From positions 1-8,091 of the forward strand of contig JALGUK010000083.1 of NCBI GenBank assembly GCA_029820875.1: a stretch of DNA of 8,091 nucleotides, given 5' to 3'. Each line of letters starts with the position of its first letter. Position 1 is the stretch's first letter. Of the stretch, positions 1 to 6,291 are shown piece after piece. Source of the DNA: Candidatus Zipacnadia bacterium. GTDB lineage: Bacteria; Armatimonadota; UBA5377; JALGUK01. The position numbers and the translations under genes are program-made. The notes beneath the pieces were generated by a model. It was not told the DNA's origin. It did no database searches and saw only the letters and a list, made by a program, of their open reading frames with translations.

Positions 1-967
1 TGTGCCGCTCGAGGATTTCCAGGTTGGCAAGCAGCGCGGCGTTGTAGACTGTGCTCGCCACCTGGCAGATGCCGCCGCCGATGCCGTCCACGATCTCTCC
101 GTTCTGATAGATCTTGGCGATCCTCCAACCGGTCGCCGCCAGGCGCGCGCCGACGATGTCGTTGAGGCTGAACACGTCTCCCGGCTTGAGCACCGTCTTG
201 TTAATCATACCGGCCGCTTTCCTGAGATTGGCTGTGCGCCCCCTCAGGCCGGGATCGAACTTGGTCGTGTAGCTGGACAGGACCGTCTCAAGATGGGCCA
301 GGTCCTCGGCTTTAATAGCGGGTTCCTGGGTTTCCACGACGAGGTCAACGGTTCTGACACGGGGGGACGTGAGCGCCGCACTCACCTTGGCCAGGCTTGC
401 ATCGAGTTTAAGGCGGCGTCCCGCAACGCCGGGCACAATCTTCACATCCCGCTCACCGACTACATCAACGTCAGCGTTTCGAGGCATGCGATCCACTTGA
501 GGCGCCAGCTCAATCAGACACTCACGTAGCCGCCGCTGGTCCACCGTGCACTTGACATCAATATGCGCCCCCGTGCGCCATATCCGCCATACGCTGCGGA
601 GGCGAGGAATAATCCCCTGCTGGTGGCCGACGGACATGGCGCTCGTGAGAGCCTCGTCCACCAGCAGGACCTGCCCCAGTGCCTCCGGCGAGAACGACCA
701 TGAGTCCTCGCCCGCCCGCAGCACAACCCGGTCCGGCAGTCGGGACAGCCATTCGTTGATCAGTGTCCGAAATGCTTCGTTGCGTGTGAGCCCCCCAACG
801 GGGACTCCCTCGATGAAGACGTTTTTGGCGATGCGTCCGGGGGGTATGAGACGTGCCACAGCAATCCAGTATCCAGCTATAACCGCCAGCAAGACTACGG
901 AGACCGTCAAGCCGAAAATCAACCACCGGTTTCGTCGGCGTGGGGCCGCTACCGCTTCTTCCGCCAC
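1..967 (-). CDS. VanW-family membrane-anchored protein, 3' end cut by window edge
   Basis: My own translation of the minus strand gives one uninterrupted frame of 322 codons reaching the left edge. A short cytoplasmic, Arg-rich start (PRRRNRW near residues 12-18) is followed by one hydrophobic helix (about 18-40) that would anchor the protein with its body outside the membrane. Residues about 45-220 fit the putative peptidoglycan-binding region often found before VanW. From about 230 the VanW domain is clear: KPGDVFSLNDIVG, then GEIVDGIGGGICQVAST and YNAALLANLEILERH, which are family hallmarks. The rest of the domain lies outside the window. VanW was named from a vancomycin-resistance cluster, but its biochemical role is unsettled; a cell-envelope function is inference. 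I chose the GTG at 967 because GAGGTGA (982-976) sits 8 bases upstream; an alternative GTG at 979 overlaps that site. It follows cysE closely and is probably cotranscribed with it. Confidence 0.88.
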   Translation of the reverse strand, partial: MAEEAVAAPRRRNRWLIFGLTVSVVLLAVIAGYWIAVARLIPPGRIAKNVFIEGVPVGGLTRNEAFRTLINEWLSRLPDRVVLRAGEDSWSFSPEALGQVLLVDEALTSAMSVGHQQGIIPRLRSVWRIWRTGAHIDVKCTVDQRRLRECLIELAPQVDRMPRNADVDVVGERDVKIVPGVAGRRLKLDASLAKVSAALTSPRVRTVDLVVETQEPAIKAEDLAHLETVLSSYTTKFDPGLRGRTANLRKAAGMINKTVLKPGDVFSLNDIVGARLAATGWRIAKIYQNGEIVDGIGGGICQVASTVYNAALLANLEILERH

Positions 968-975
968 TTGCTCAC

Positions 976-982
976 TCACCTC
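976..982 (-). promoter_or_regulatory. Ribosome binding site of the VanW-family gene
   Basis: The minus strand reads GAGGTGA here, 8 bases before the GTG at 967. This is much better placed for that start than anything upstream of the GTG at 979, so it decides the start. Confidence 0.6.
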
Positions 983-1013
983 AGACCTACACAAAGCGAT
1001 TGCACGAGGCCTT

Positions 1014-1142
1014 TCAGGAGGCAACGCCGCGTCCGGCCTGCAAAGCCGTCAATTGTTCGATGCGCGCCTCGAGTTCTTCAATCCGTTGTTGCTGCGCCTG
1101 GCCGAGAGTATCTCGGCTTGCTTCAAGTGCGCTTGCAGGCTG
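1014..1142 (-). other. Alternate-frame C-terminal tail of cysE
   Basis: In the -1 frame relative to the cysE CDS, the stretch between a TAG (1145-1143) and a TGA (1016-1014) is open. It reads ...[19 protein letters not shown] followed by [11 protein letters not shown] and stop. This is a heptad-like, Glu/Arg-rich tail of the sort found at the end of short CysE proteins, whereas the in-frame version over the same bases reads as basic, low-complexity sequence ([18 protein letters not shown]). I infer the native C-terminus is here and the frame change lies between about 1142 and 1100. The stop at 1014 would also leave a normal 46-base gap to the VanW-family start. Confidence 0.6.
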
Positions 1143-1729
1143 CTAATGAGGTTTTCGGCCCAGTTTTTGATTGGGTCAGGAAGCTTGTTGTGGTCGAAGC
1201 CGTACTTGCGTATTCCACCCTGCCGAACGACCCGCCCGGGAACGCCGACGACCGTGGAATTCGGAGGCACCGGCTGCAATACTACGGCCCCGCTGCCGAT
1301 AATCGAGCCCTCTCCGACCTCAATCGAACCCAAAACCTGCGCGTGCGCTCCTACTACCACATTGTCGCGCAGCGTCGGATGCCGCTTGCCCTTCTCCTTG
1401 CCGGTGCCACCGAGCGTGACACCCTGAAACAGCGTGACATTGTCCCCGATTTCAGTCGTCTCGCCGATTACAGTGCCCATCCCGTGGTCAATGAAGAGTC
1501 CCTTGCCGATTTCCGCGCCCGGGTGAATCTCGATACCGGTCACCCAGCGGGCCAGGTGAGAGATGAATCGAGGCAGGAACGGTACTCCCCGCTCCCACAG
1601 CCAGTGCGCTACGCGGTGCGCTAAAATGGCGTGCAGACCCGAATAGCAGAACAGTATCTCCAGCGTGCCCCGGGCTGCTGGATCTCGTTCCCGGATCGCC
1701 TGAATTTCCTCGCGAAACCTCGCAAACAC
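1049..1729 (-). CDS. cysE: Serine O-acetyltransferase (short, CysE/EpsC type), probable 3' frameshift
   Basis: This enzyme transfers acetyl from acetyl-CoA to L-serine, giving O-acetylserine, the substrate of cysteine synthase. In this frame it has 226 residues, close to the short Bacillus-type enzyme. The N-terminal helical part carries [12 protein letters not shown] and [18 protein letters not shown] left-handed beta-helix hexapeptide region follows, with [11 protein letters not shown], then [13 protein letters not shown] (the catalytic His-bearing loop), [19 protein letters not shown] and [18 protein letters not shown]. The frame is open further upstream, but the GTG at 1729 is the start: family homology begins there, AGGAGG lies 12 bases ahead, and the gene's own promoter lies inside the upstream extension. 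The last ~30 residues (after [16 protein letters not shown]) look non-native; an overlapping frame encodes a typical CysE coiled-coil tail ending at 1014. Either the assembly has an indel or the real gene is shifted. Confidence 0.93.
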   Translation of the reverse strand: MFARFREEIQAIRERDPAARGTLEILFCYSGLHAILAHRVAHWLWERGVPFLPRFISHLARWVTGIEIHPGAEIGKGLFIDHGMGTVIGETTEIGDNVTLFQGVTLGGTGKEKGKRHPTLRDNVVVGAHAQVLGSIEVGEGSIIGSGAVVLQPVPPNSTVVGVPGRVVRQGGIRKYGFDHNKLPDPIKNWAENLISSLQAHLKQAEILSARRSNNGLKNSRRASNN

Positions 1730-1741
1730 GTCCGCTGAGCC

Positions 1742-1747
1742 CCTCCT
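1742..1747 (-). promoter_or_regulatory. Ribosome binding site of cysE
   Basis: The minus strand reads AGGAGG, a full anti-SD match, 12 bases before the GTG at 1729. The spacing is a little long, but no other start codon in the cysE frame lies nearer, so it supports GTG 1729. Confidence 0.7.
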
Positions 1748-1766
1748 GTTGTCCGGATTAGAGGTG

Positions 1767-1795
1767 ATTATACACAGCGTATTGATGAATGTCAA
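1767..1795 (-). promoter_or_regulatory. Consensus sigma-70/sigma-A promoter of cysE
   Basis: On the minus strand TTGACA (1795-1790) and TATAAT (1772-1767) are both perfect consensus hexamers, separated by exactly 17 bases. Transcription would start near 1760, giving a leader of about 30 bases that contains AGGAGG and leads to the GTG at 1729. The spacer is AT-richer than the surrounding coding sequence. The match is strong enough to predict high basal activity unless a regulator limits it; a perfect inverted repeat sits one base upstream. It separates cysE and the VanW-family gene transcriptionally from nnr. Confidence 0.88.
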
Positions 1796-1796
1796 T

Positions 1797-1813
1797 AGGA
1801 GTAAATGACTCCT
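1797..1813. repeat. Perfect inverted repeat abutting the cysE -35 box (candidate operator)
   Basis: The plus strand reads AGGAGT-AAATG-ACTCCT: two 6-base arms that are exact reverse complements around a 5-base centre. It ends one base upstream of the -35 hexamer of the cysE promoter. Position and symmetry fit a dimeric DNA-binding regulator. As RNA it would be only a weak 6-bp hairpin without a U tract, so a terminator is less likely. Regulatory function is inferred. Confidence 0.4.
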
Positions 1814-1865
1814 GTATCGGACGCAGAGCCGTGGCATGACCGACTGCTCAGGCCCGTCCTACAGG
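1811..1865 (-). other. Imperfect hairpin between nnr and the cysE promoter
   Basis: Three sets of complementary arms nest here: CCTGTA (1811-1816) with TACAGG (1860-1865), GGAC (1819-1822) with GTCC (1856-1859), and GCAG (1823-1826) with CTGC (1844-1847), separated by small bulges. It lies 31 bases past the nnr stop, where RNA from the upstream operon would end. No run of U follows, so it is at best a Rho-dependent end or an mRNA-stabilising stem. Its outer arm shares three bases with the inverted repeat next to the -35 box. Confidence 0.35.
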
Positions 1866-1895
1866 GGATTTATTACGCAGCGTCGGCTCGATGTT

Positions 1896-3443
1896 TCAGC
1901 CAGAGACACGCTCGAGCGCCATTGGAAGGGCCTCAATCAGGTCTCCAGCCACCAGGCTTCTGCGTCCGATCTCCTGCGCGGCGATGTCGCCTGCCAACCC
2001 GTGAATATAAACGGCAGCCACAGCGGCGTCGAAAGGCTTTGCCCCTTGGGCGAGGAGGCTTCCGATAAACCCGGACAGCACATCGCCCACGCCGCCGCTT
2101 GCCATCCCCGGGTTCCCCGTCGGGTTGACCGACGCACCACCTGCCGGGCCGGCGACGATGGTCCCGGCACCCTTGAGAGCCACCACGGCTCTGAAGCGCT
2201 CGGCGGCCTGCAACGCGGCGTTGACCCTATCGCCTTGGATTTGCGCGGTCGAAACATTCATCAGGCGTGCAAGCTCCCCGGGATGGGGACTGATGACCTT
2301 CGGAGCTGGCATTTCTGTGAGCAGCTCCGGTGTCTGCGCGAGGCAGTTGAGGCCGTCGGCATCCACCAGTGTGGGAACCTGAAGCTGCCTGACAATGCGC
2401 CTGACAAGTTCTTTCGTTTCTTCATGAGTCGAGATGCCCGGGCCGATGACGACTGCGTCCGCCGTCTCAATCAACTCCAGGATGGGACCGGCCGCATCGG
2501 TCGAGAGTGTGCGCGCATCTGTCTGTGGCATCGGACGGGTCATGGATTCTGTCAGTTTGACCTCAAGGATGTCATTGAGGCTTTCTGGAATGCAAAGGGT
2601 CACTAGGCCCGCACCCATCCGCATCGCCGCCTCGCAGCAAAGTGCAGCCGCACCGGTCATTCCCGCCGAGCCGGCGATTACGACCAGCCGTCCCGCATCA
2701 CCCTTGTGCGCGTCAAGCTCAAGCTGCGGCAGTGATGCACTTACATGGACAGGCTCAATCAGCTCGAATGGGAGGTGGGCTGCCTCGATGACGTCCTCAG
2801 GGATGCCGATGGGGTCCACAATGACCTCCCCGCAGAACTTCGCGCTTGGGTAGACGTATAGGCCGACCTTTGGCAATCCAAAAGTGACCGTAGCGTCGGC
2901 CTTGACGCAGCACCCGAGCACGCGGCCGGAGTCGGAGTCCACACCGGAGGGAACATCCACCGCAATGACCGGGCCAGCCGCCTCGTTGACGGCCTCGATG
3001 GCGTCCCGGGCCGCGCCCCGGACCTCGCCGGAGACTCCAGTGCCCAGAATTGCGTCCACGACAATCTCCGCACCCCCGACGGCGGCCTCGACTGCGGGAC
3101 GAACGTCGCTCCCGGTCGCCTCGGTCACCTCCACGCCCGCCCCGAGGGCGGCCCGGTGGTTCGAAGCGGCGTCGCCCTTCAGCTCCTCTCCGCGTGCAAG
3201 CAATACCACGCGCGTGGCGACGCCAAGCTCGTGCAGGTGCCGCGCAGCGACGAAGCCGTCTCCGCCGTTGTTACCCTTGCCACAGATAATCGCGACGCGT
3301 GCATCGGTTGTACTGAGACGATTTCTGACGGCACGCGCGACGGCCAGGCCGGCGTTTTCCATGAGCACCAGACCCGGAATGCCGCGCTCCTGGATACACG
3401 TTCGGTCGATCTCTCTCATTTGACTCGCTGTTGCAAGTTTCAT
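1896..3443 (-). CDS. nnr: Bifunctional NAD(P)H-hydrate epimerase / ADP-dependent NAD(P)H-hydrate dehydratase
   Basis: This is a cytoplasmic metabolite-repair enzyme. The N-terminal YjeF_N domain interconverts R- and S-NAD(P)HX, and the C-terminal ribokinase-like domain dehydrates S-NAD(P)HX back to NAD(P)H using ADP. At 515 residues it has the usual length of the fused form. In the epimerase part (about 1-225) I see MREIDR near the start, GKGNNGGDGFVAAR (56-67) and AVDVPSGVDSDSG (161-173). In the dehydratase part (about 235-515) I see HKGDAGRL (246-253), VIGPGI (332-337), DADGLN (361-366), ISPHPGEL (384-391) and the GNPGMASGGVGDVLSG block (443-458) with the catalytic Asp of GVGD. The ATG at 3443 has GGAGG 7 bases ahead. 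It lies 24 bases after ecfT and is probably the last gene of that operon; its role is housekeeping rather than transport. Confidence 0.96.
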   Translation of the reverse strand: MKLATASQMREIDRTCIQERGIPGLVLMENAGLAVARAVRNRLSTTDARVAIICGKGNNGGDGFVAARHLHELGVATRVVLLARGEELKGDAASNHRAALGAGVEVTEATGSDVRPAVEAAVGGAEIVVDAILGTGVSGEVRGAARDAIEAVNEAAGPVIAVDVPSGVDSDSGRVLGCCVKADATVTFGLPKVGLYVYPSAKFCGEVIVDPIGIPEDVIEAAHLPFELIEPVHVSASLPQLELDAHKGDAGRLVVIAGSAGMTGAAALCCEAAMRMGAGLVTLCIPESLNDILEVKLTESMTRPMPQTDARTLSTDAAGPILELIETADAVVIGPGISTHEETKELVRRIVRQLQVPTLVDADGLNCLAQTPELLTEMPAPKVISPHPGELARLMNVSTAQIQGDRVNAALQAAERFRAVVALKGAGTIVAGPAGGASVNPTGNPGMASGGVGDVLSGFIGSLLAQGAKPFDAAVAAVYIHGLAGDIAAQEIGRRSLVAGDLIEALPMALERVSG

Positions 3444-3467
3444 AGTGCTTCCTCCATGGTCAAACGG

Positions 3468-4244
3468 TCATATCCTCGGCAGGACTACGCCATAGCCTGC
3501 CAGCCGCAATAGCAGGCACAGTCCAACTGCAGCGACCATCATCCCGACAGCCACCACGTCCGCGTTCCCAACACGCGGCTGGAGCAGCGATGTTCGGACC
3601 GGACGCGCACCCAGGCCTCTTGATTCGAGCGCCATCGCGAGTACATCCGCCCTCCGCAAAGCCGACAGCAATGCAGGCACTATCAGGGGCAGATAGCGCC
3701 GCAAGCGGGTGATGATGTTGCCGGCCGTCACATCCAGACCGCGGGACATCTGGGCCTGGACAATGGTGGCAACGGACGTGGAGAATGAGGGCAGGAGCCG
3801 GAACGCCAGCGAGATGGCAAAACACCCGCGATAAGGCACTCCAAGCCGTTGCAAGCCCAGCGCGAATTCCTCGACCCGTGTGCAGGCGGTGAAAATGATG
3901 CCGCTTATCAGCAGGAAGTCGATTCGAAGCCCCATGGCGACTGCATACTCGATGCCCGCCCCCAGATACGGCAGAGCATCCGCTTCTGACTCTGCCCCGC
4001 GCAGAAACAGCGACCACAGCAGCGTGGCAAAGGTGAAGAGGACCGCGAGGAACTTCCACATCCGTCCGACGCTCGGAAGCGAACGGCCGACAGCGGCGAT
4101 TACAAACAGCGCCATCACCGCCCCGAGAACATATCGCGGGTCGTTGAAGCTCATCCCGACCACAAAAAGCAGAAAGAGCGCGATGAGCTTTGTTGAGGGG
4201 TGGAGGCGATGCAGTGGAGAATTCACATCGCGGAAAAGCTGCAT
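3468..4244 (-). CDS. ecfT: ECF transporter transmembrane coupling protein EcfT
   Basis: This is the T component of an energy-coupling factor importer: a membrane protein that links the two ATPases to the substrate-binding S subunit. It has 258 residues, normal for the family. Hydrophobic helices lie near 20-33, 38-52, 64-81, 108-121 and 229-250, with amphipathic coupling helices between. Both diagnostic xRG motifs are present: QMSRGLDV (SRG at 167-169) and ALESRGLGA (SRG at 208-210), which contact the ATPase grooves. SPLHRLHPSTKL near the N-terminus and VEEFALGLQRLGVP (124-137) are also typical. The ATG at 4244 begins 2 bases after the ecfAA' stop, and its GGAGG (4255-4251) lies within the last codons of that gene, so the two are translationally linked. 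Confidence 0.95.
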   Translation of the reverse strand: MQLFRDVNSPLHRLHPSTKLIALFLLFVVGMSFNDPRYVLGAVMALFVIAAVGRSLPSVGRMWKFLAVLFTFATLLWSLFLRGAESEADALPYLGAGIEYAVAMGLRIDFLLISGIIFTACTRVEEFALGLQRLGVPYRGCFAISLAFRLLPSFSTSVATIVQAQMSRGLDVTAGNIITRLRRYLPLIVPALLSALRRADVLAMALESRGLGARPVRTSLLQPRVGNADVVAVGMMVAAVGLCLLLRLAGYGVVLPRI

Positions 4245-4246
4245 CG

Positions 4247-6004
4247 CTATCCTCCTCTTGCCGGCCCCGGGGATGAGCGCCCGTGGGTGCCGCTGTTCGC
4301 AAAGACTGTTCTGGCTGCGAGTTCTTGCGGTGAAAGCGCGATGCAGCCGAGCCTTCTTGAGAATTCGACGATTCTCGGGGGCCGCAGAGCCGCACGCTCC
4401 AGGGCTGCGTCATCGGCGAAGACCTCGCGGGTAGGTCCGTCGCGGAGAATCTCGCCGCGGGACATCACAATACAGCGCCGCGCGTACTCTGCAACGACCC
4501 ACATCGAGTGGGTGACGATGATTATAGTGTGCCCGGCCTTGTTGAGGCGCAGCAGCAATTCCATCATCCGGCGTTGCTGAACCGTATCCAGGCCGGTTGT
4601 AGGTTCATCGAGGATGAGCACCTCGGGCCGGCTCGCGAGGACTGAGGCGACTGCCACCCGCTGCCGCTCGCCCCTGGTCAGGGAGAACGGGTCCGCATCC
4701 TCGCGACCGGTCAGCTCAACCGCCTCGAGCGCCTCGGTGACGCGTTCTTTCGCCTCCTGCTCCGGAACCCCGAAGTTGCGGGGACCGAACATAACCTCCT
4801 CGCGCACGGTTTCAGCGAATATCTGGTGGTCGGGATTCTGGAAGACATAACCGACATGCCGCCCCAGCTTCGCCACCCCAAGCTCGGAGGCGTCCCGGCG
4901 GCGAAAGCGGACCTGGCCGGCGGTTGCCTTGAGCAGACCGTTGAAGTGTTTCACGAGCGTTGTCTTGCCGCAGCCGTTTTGACCTATGACGGCGACGAAT
5001 TCGCCTTCTCTGACCGAGACAGAGACTCCCCGGAGAGCGGCTACATCCGGCGGGTAGACGTGCCAGAGGTCCTCCGCTTCGATAAGAGTCTCTCCCAGCG
5101 GGTAGCTGTCCGCGGCCGCACTTCGCACCGTCACCTGCAGCCCAAGCCGGTGAAAGCGCTCGACAGCGGCATCCAGGTTCATTGGAGGCCTGGTTTCGCC
5201 GATGGCGCGGAAGTAGGCGGGAACATCCGGGGGCCGGACGCCCAGCTCAACGAGCTTCGCCGGGTCCTGCAGGAGAATCCGCTCGGGCGAGTCACTGTAA
5301 GCGAGGGCGCCGTCGGCCATGATGCCGAGGCAGTCCGCGTCGAGCACCTCTTCGGTCTCGTGTTCAACCATCAGGAGCGTGGTGCCGGCATCGCGCAGGC
5401 GGCCGGCGACCTCGAAAATCGCTCGCTTCCCTATGGGGTCGAGGTCTGTGGTGGGTTCGTCCAGAATCACGAGCTTGGGCTGCATCGCCAGCACGGAGGC
5501 AATGGCCAGTCGCTGCTTCTGGCCGCCTGAGAGCGTCGAGGGGTCGCGGTCCTGATAACCCTCCAACCCGACGGTCTTGAGTGCATCCTCGACGCGGCGC
5601 ACGATTTCCTCGTGCGGCAGCGCCAGGTTCTCCGGCCCGAAGGCGACCTCCAGGCTTGCTTTCGTGCAGAAAAGCTGGCCCTCGAAATCCTGGAACACCA
5701 TACCGACAATCGGTGAAAGCTGTACGACATCGCGTCCGATGAGAGGCTCTCCGAAAATGCGCACTTCGCCCTCGAGATTGCCCTTGTGGAATCGAGGAAC
5801 CAGGCCGTTGAGGCATTGACAGAGCGTGGACTTGCCCGCACCCGTCCGTCCCATCAGCACGGCGAAGCGCCCGCTGTCCACAGCGAGGGTAACGCCGCGA
5901 AGCGCAGGGGAGTCAGCGTTACGGTAGGTGAAGGAGACACCATCAAGTTGAATCGCAGGAGTCGGCGTCTCGGTTGCCGTCGTCAGCGCCCCCTTGGCGC
6001 GCAA
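4247..6004 (-). CDS. Fused ECF transporter ATPase (EcfA-EcfA' in one chain)
   Basis: Two complete ABC ATPase domains in one 585-residue chain would power the ECF importer at the inner face of the membrane. Domain 1 (about 18-265) has Walker A GRTGAGKST (52-60), Q-loop Gln105, signature LSGGQKQR (158-165), Walker B LVILDEP (178-184) and His215. Domain 2 (about 306-545) has GQNGCGKTT (341-349), Gln389 in FQNPDHQIF, Walker B VLILDEP (462-468) and His499. Its signature is LTRGERQR (442-449) rather than LSGGQ, which is a variant I associate with fused EcfA proteins. About 40 residues separate the domains. The start is uncertain: TTG at 6004 is the only usual start codon after an in-frame TAA near 6050, and it lies inside the upstream small gene with no strong ribosome site, suggesting coupled translation. 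Residues 570-585 are a low-complexity Gly/Ser/Pro tail. Confidence 0.95.
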   Translation of the reverse strand: MRAKGALTTATETPTPAIQLDGVSFTYRNADSPALRGVTLAVDSGRFAVLMGRTGAGKSTLCQCLNGLVPRFHKGNLEGEVRIFGEPLIGRDVVQLSPIVGMVFQDFEGQLFCTKASLEVAFGPENLALPHEEIVRRVEDALKTVGLEGYQDRDPSTLSGGQKQRLAIASVLAMQPKLVILDEPTTDLDPIGKRAIFEVAGRLRDAGTTLLMVEHETEEVLDADCLGIMADGALAYSDSPERILLQDPAKLVELGVRPPDVPAYFRAIGETRPPMNLDAAVERFHRLGLQVTVRSAAADSYPLGETLIEAEDLWHVYPPDVAALRGVSVSVREGEFVAVIGQNGCGKTTLVKHFNGLLKATAGQVRFRRRDASELGVAKLGRHVGYVFQNPDHQIFAETVREEVMFGPRNFGVPEQEAKERVTEALEAVELTGREDADPFSLTRGERQRVAVASVLASRPEVLILDEPTTGLDTVQQRRMMELLLRLNKAGHTIIIVTHSMWVVAEYARRCIVMSRGEILRDGPTREVFADDAALERAALRPPRIVEFSRRLGCIALSPQELAARTVFANSGTHGRSSPGPARGG

Positions 6005-6272
6005 GCATCTGTTGCTCGCGGCGTCCGAACCATCGAAGCAGGTACAGAATTATACCCAACGCGAAAAGGGGCACGAGGCTGATGAGCAATGCCCACTTCT
6101 GCGACCCGGGGGCCGCTTGAGAAGGCGTCGCAGGTGAAGGCTCCGATGCCTCCCGCAGGACCTCGCCCACATCCTGCTGCTGGGCAGGTTGGGACCACCC
6201 CCGTGCGACAGTCAACAACGGGAGTGCTGTGACAACTACGAGGAGCACTATATGAAGCTTCCTGTAATCCAC
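5943..6272 (-). CDS. Small two-helix membrane protein of the ECF operon (unrecognised; CbiN-like layout)
   Basis: I do not recognise a family. The 109 residues show a hydrophobic N-terminal segment (about 7-24, LHIVLLVVVTALPLLTVA), a polar Gln/Ser/Pro/Ala-rich stretch outside the membrane (about 28-58), a second helix (about 60-80, ALLISLVPLFALGIILYLL), and a charged cytoplasmic tail (RWFGRREQQ...). This two-helix layout and its place between the S and ATPase genes recall CbiN of cobalt/nickel ECF systems, but I see no sequence match and the neighbouring S component lacks CbiM features. The first helix could instead be a cleaved signal peptide. The GTG at 6272 has GGGAGG 11 bases ahead and follows the S-component stop by 19 bases. 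Its last 62 bases overlap the start of the ATPase gene. An accessory role in the transporter is inferred. Confidence 0.7.
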   Translation of the reverse strand: MDYRKLHIVLLVVVTALPLLTVARGWSQPAQQQDVGEVLREASEPSPATPSQAAPGSQKWALLISLVPLFALGIILYLLRWFGRREQQMLARQGGADDGNRDADSCDST

Positions 6273-6291
6273 CCGCGGCGCCCCCTCCCGC

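Noticed and set aside
549..554. TTGACA on the plus strand
   Set aside because: It lies within the VanW-family coding sequence with no -10 hexamer at a suitable distance and no plus-strand gene downstream.
546..1427. 293-codon plus-strand open frame
   Set aside because: It lies opposite the VanW-family gene and cysE, which have clear family motifs. The translation is Arg/Ser/Thr/Pro-rich with no recognisable domain, as expected for an antisense shadow in GC-rich DNA.
1797..1813. Intrinsic terminator of the nnr operon
   Set aside because: The stem has only 6 pairs and is followed by AUUGACA rather than a run of U.
1730..1837. N-terminal extension of cysE to an upstream start at 1837
   Set aside because: The extension would contain the -35 and -10 boxes and the ribosome binding site, and family similarity begins only at the GTG at 1729.
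1836..2606. 256-codon plus-strand open frame opposite nnr
   Set aside because: No domain, no good ribosome site, and the opposite strand encodes a full-length Nnr with all motifs.
3460..4413. 317-codon minus-strand frame overlapping ecfT
   Set aside because: The overlapping 258-residue frame has membrane helices and both SRG coupling motifs; this one is Arg/Ser/Cys-rich and crosses the ecfAA' end in a wrong frame.
6049..6054. TATAAT on the minus strand 45 bases ahead of the ATPase start
   Set aside because: The hexamer at -35 distance (CTCGTG) is far from consensus and there is no extended -10 TGn; it lies within the small membrane protein gene.
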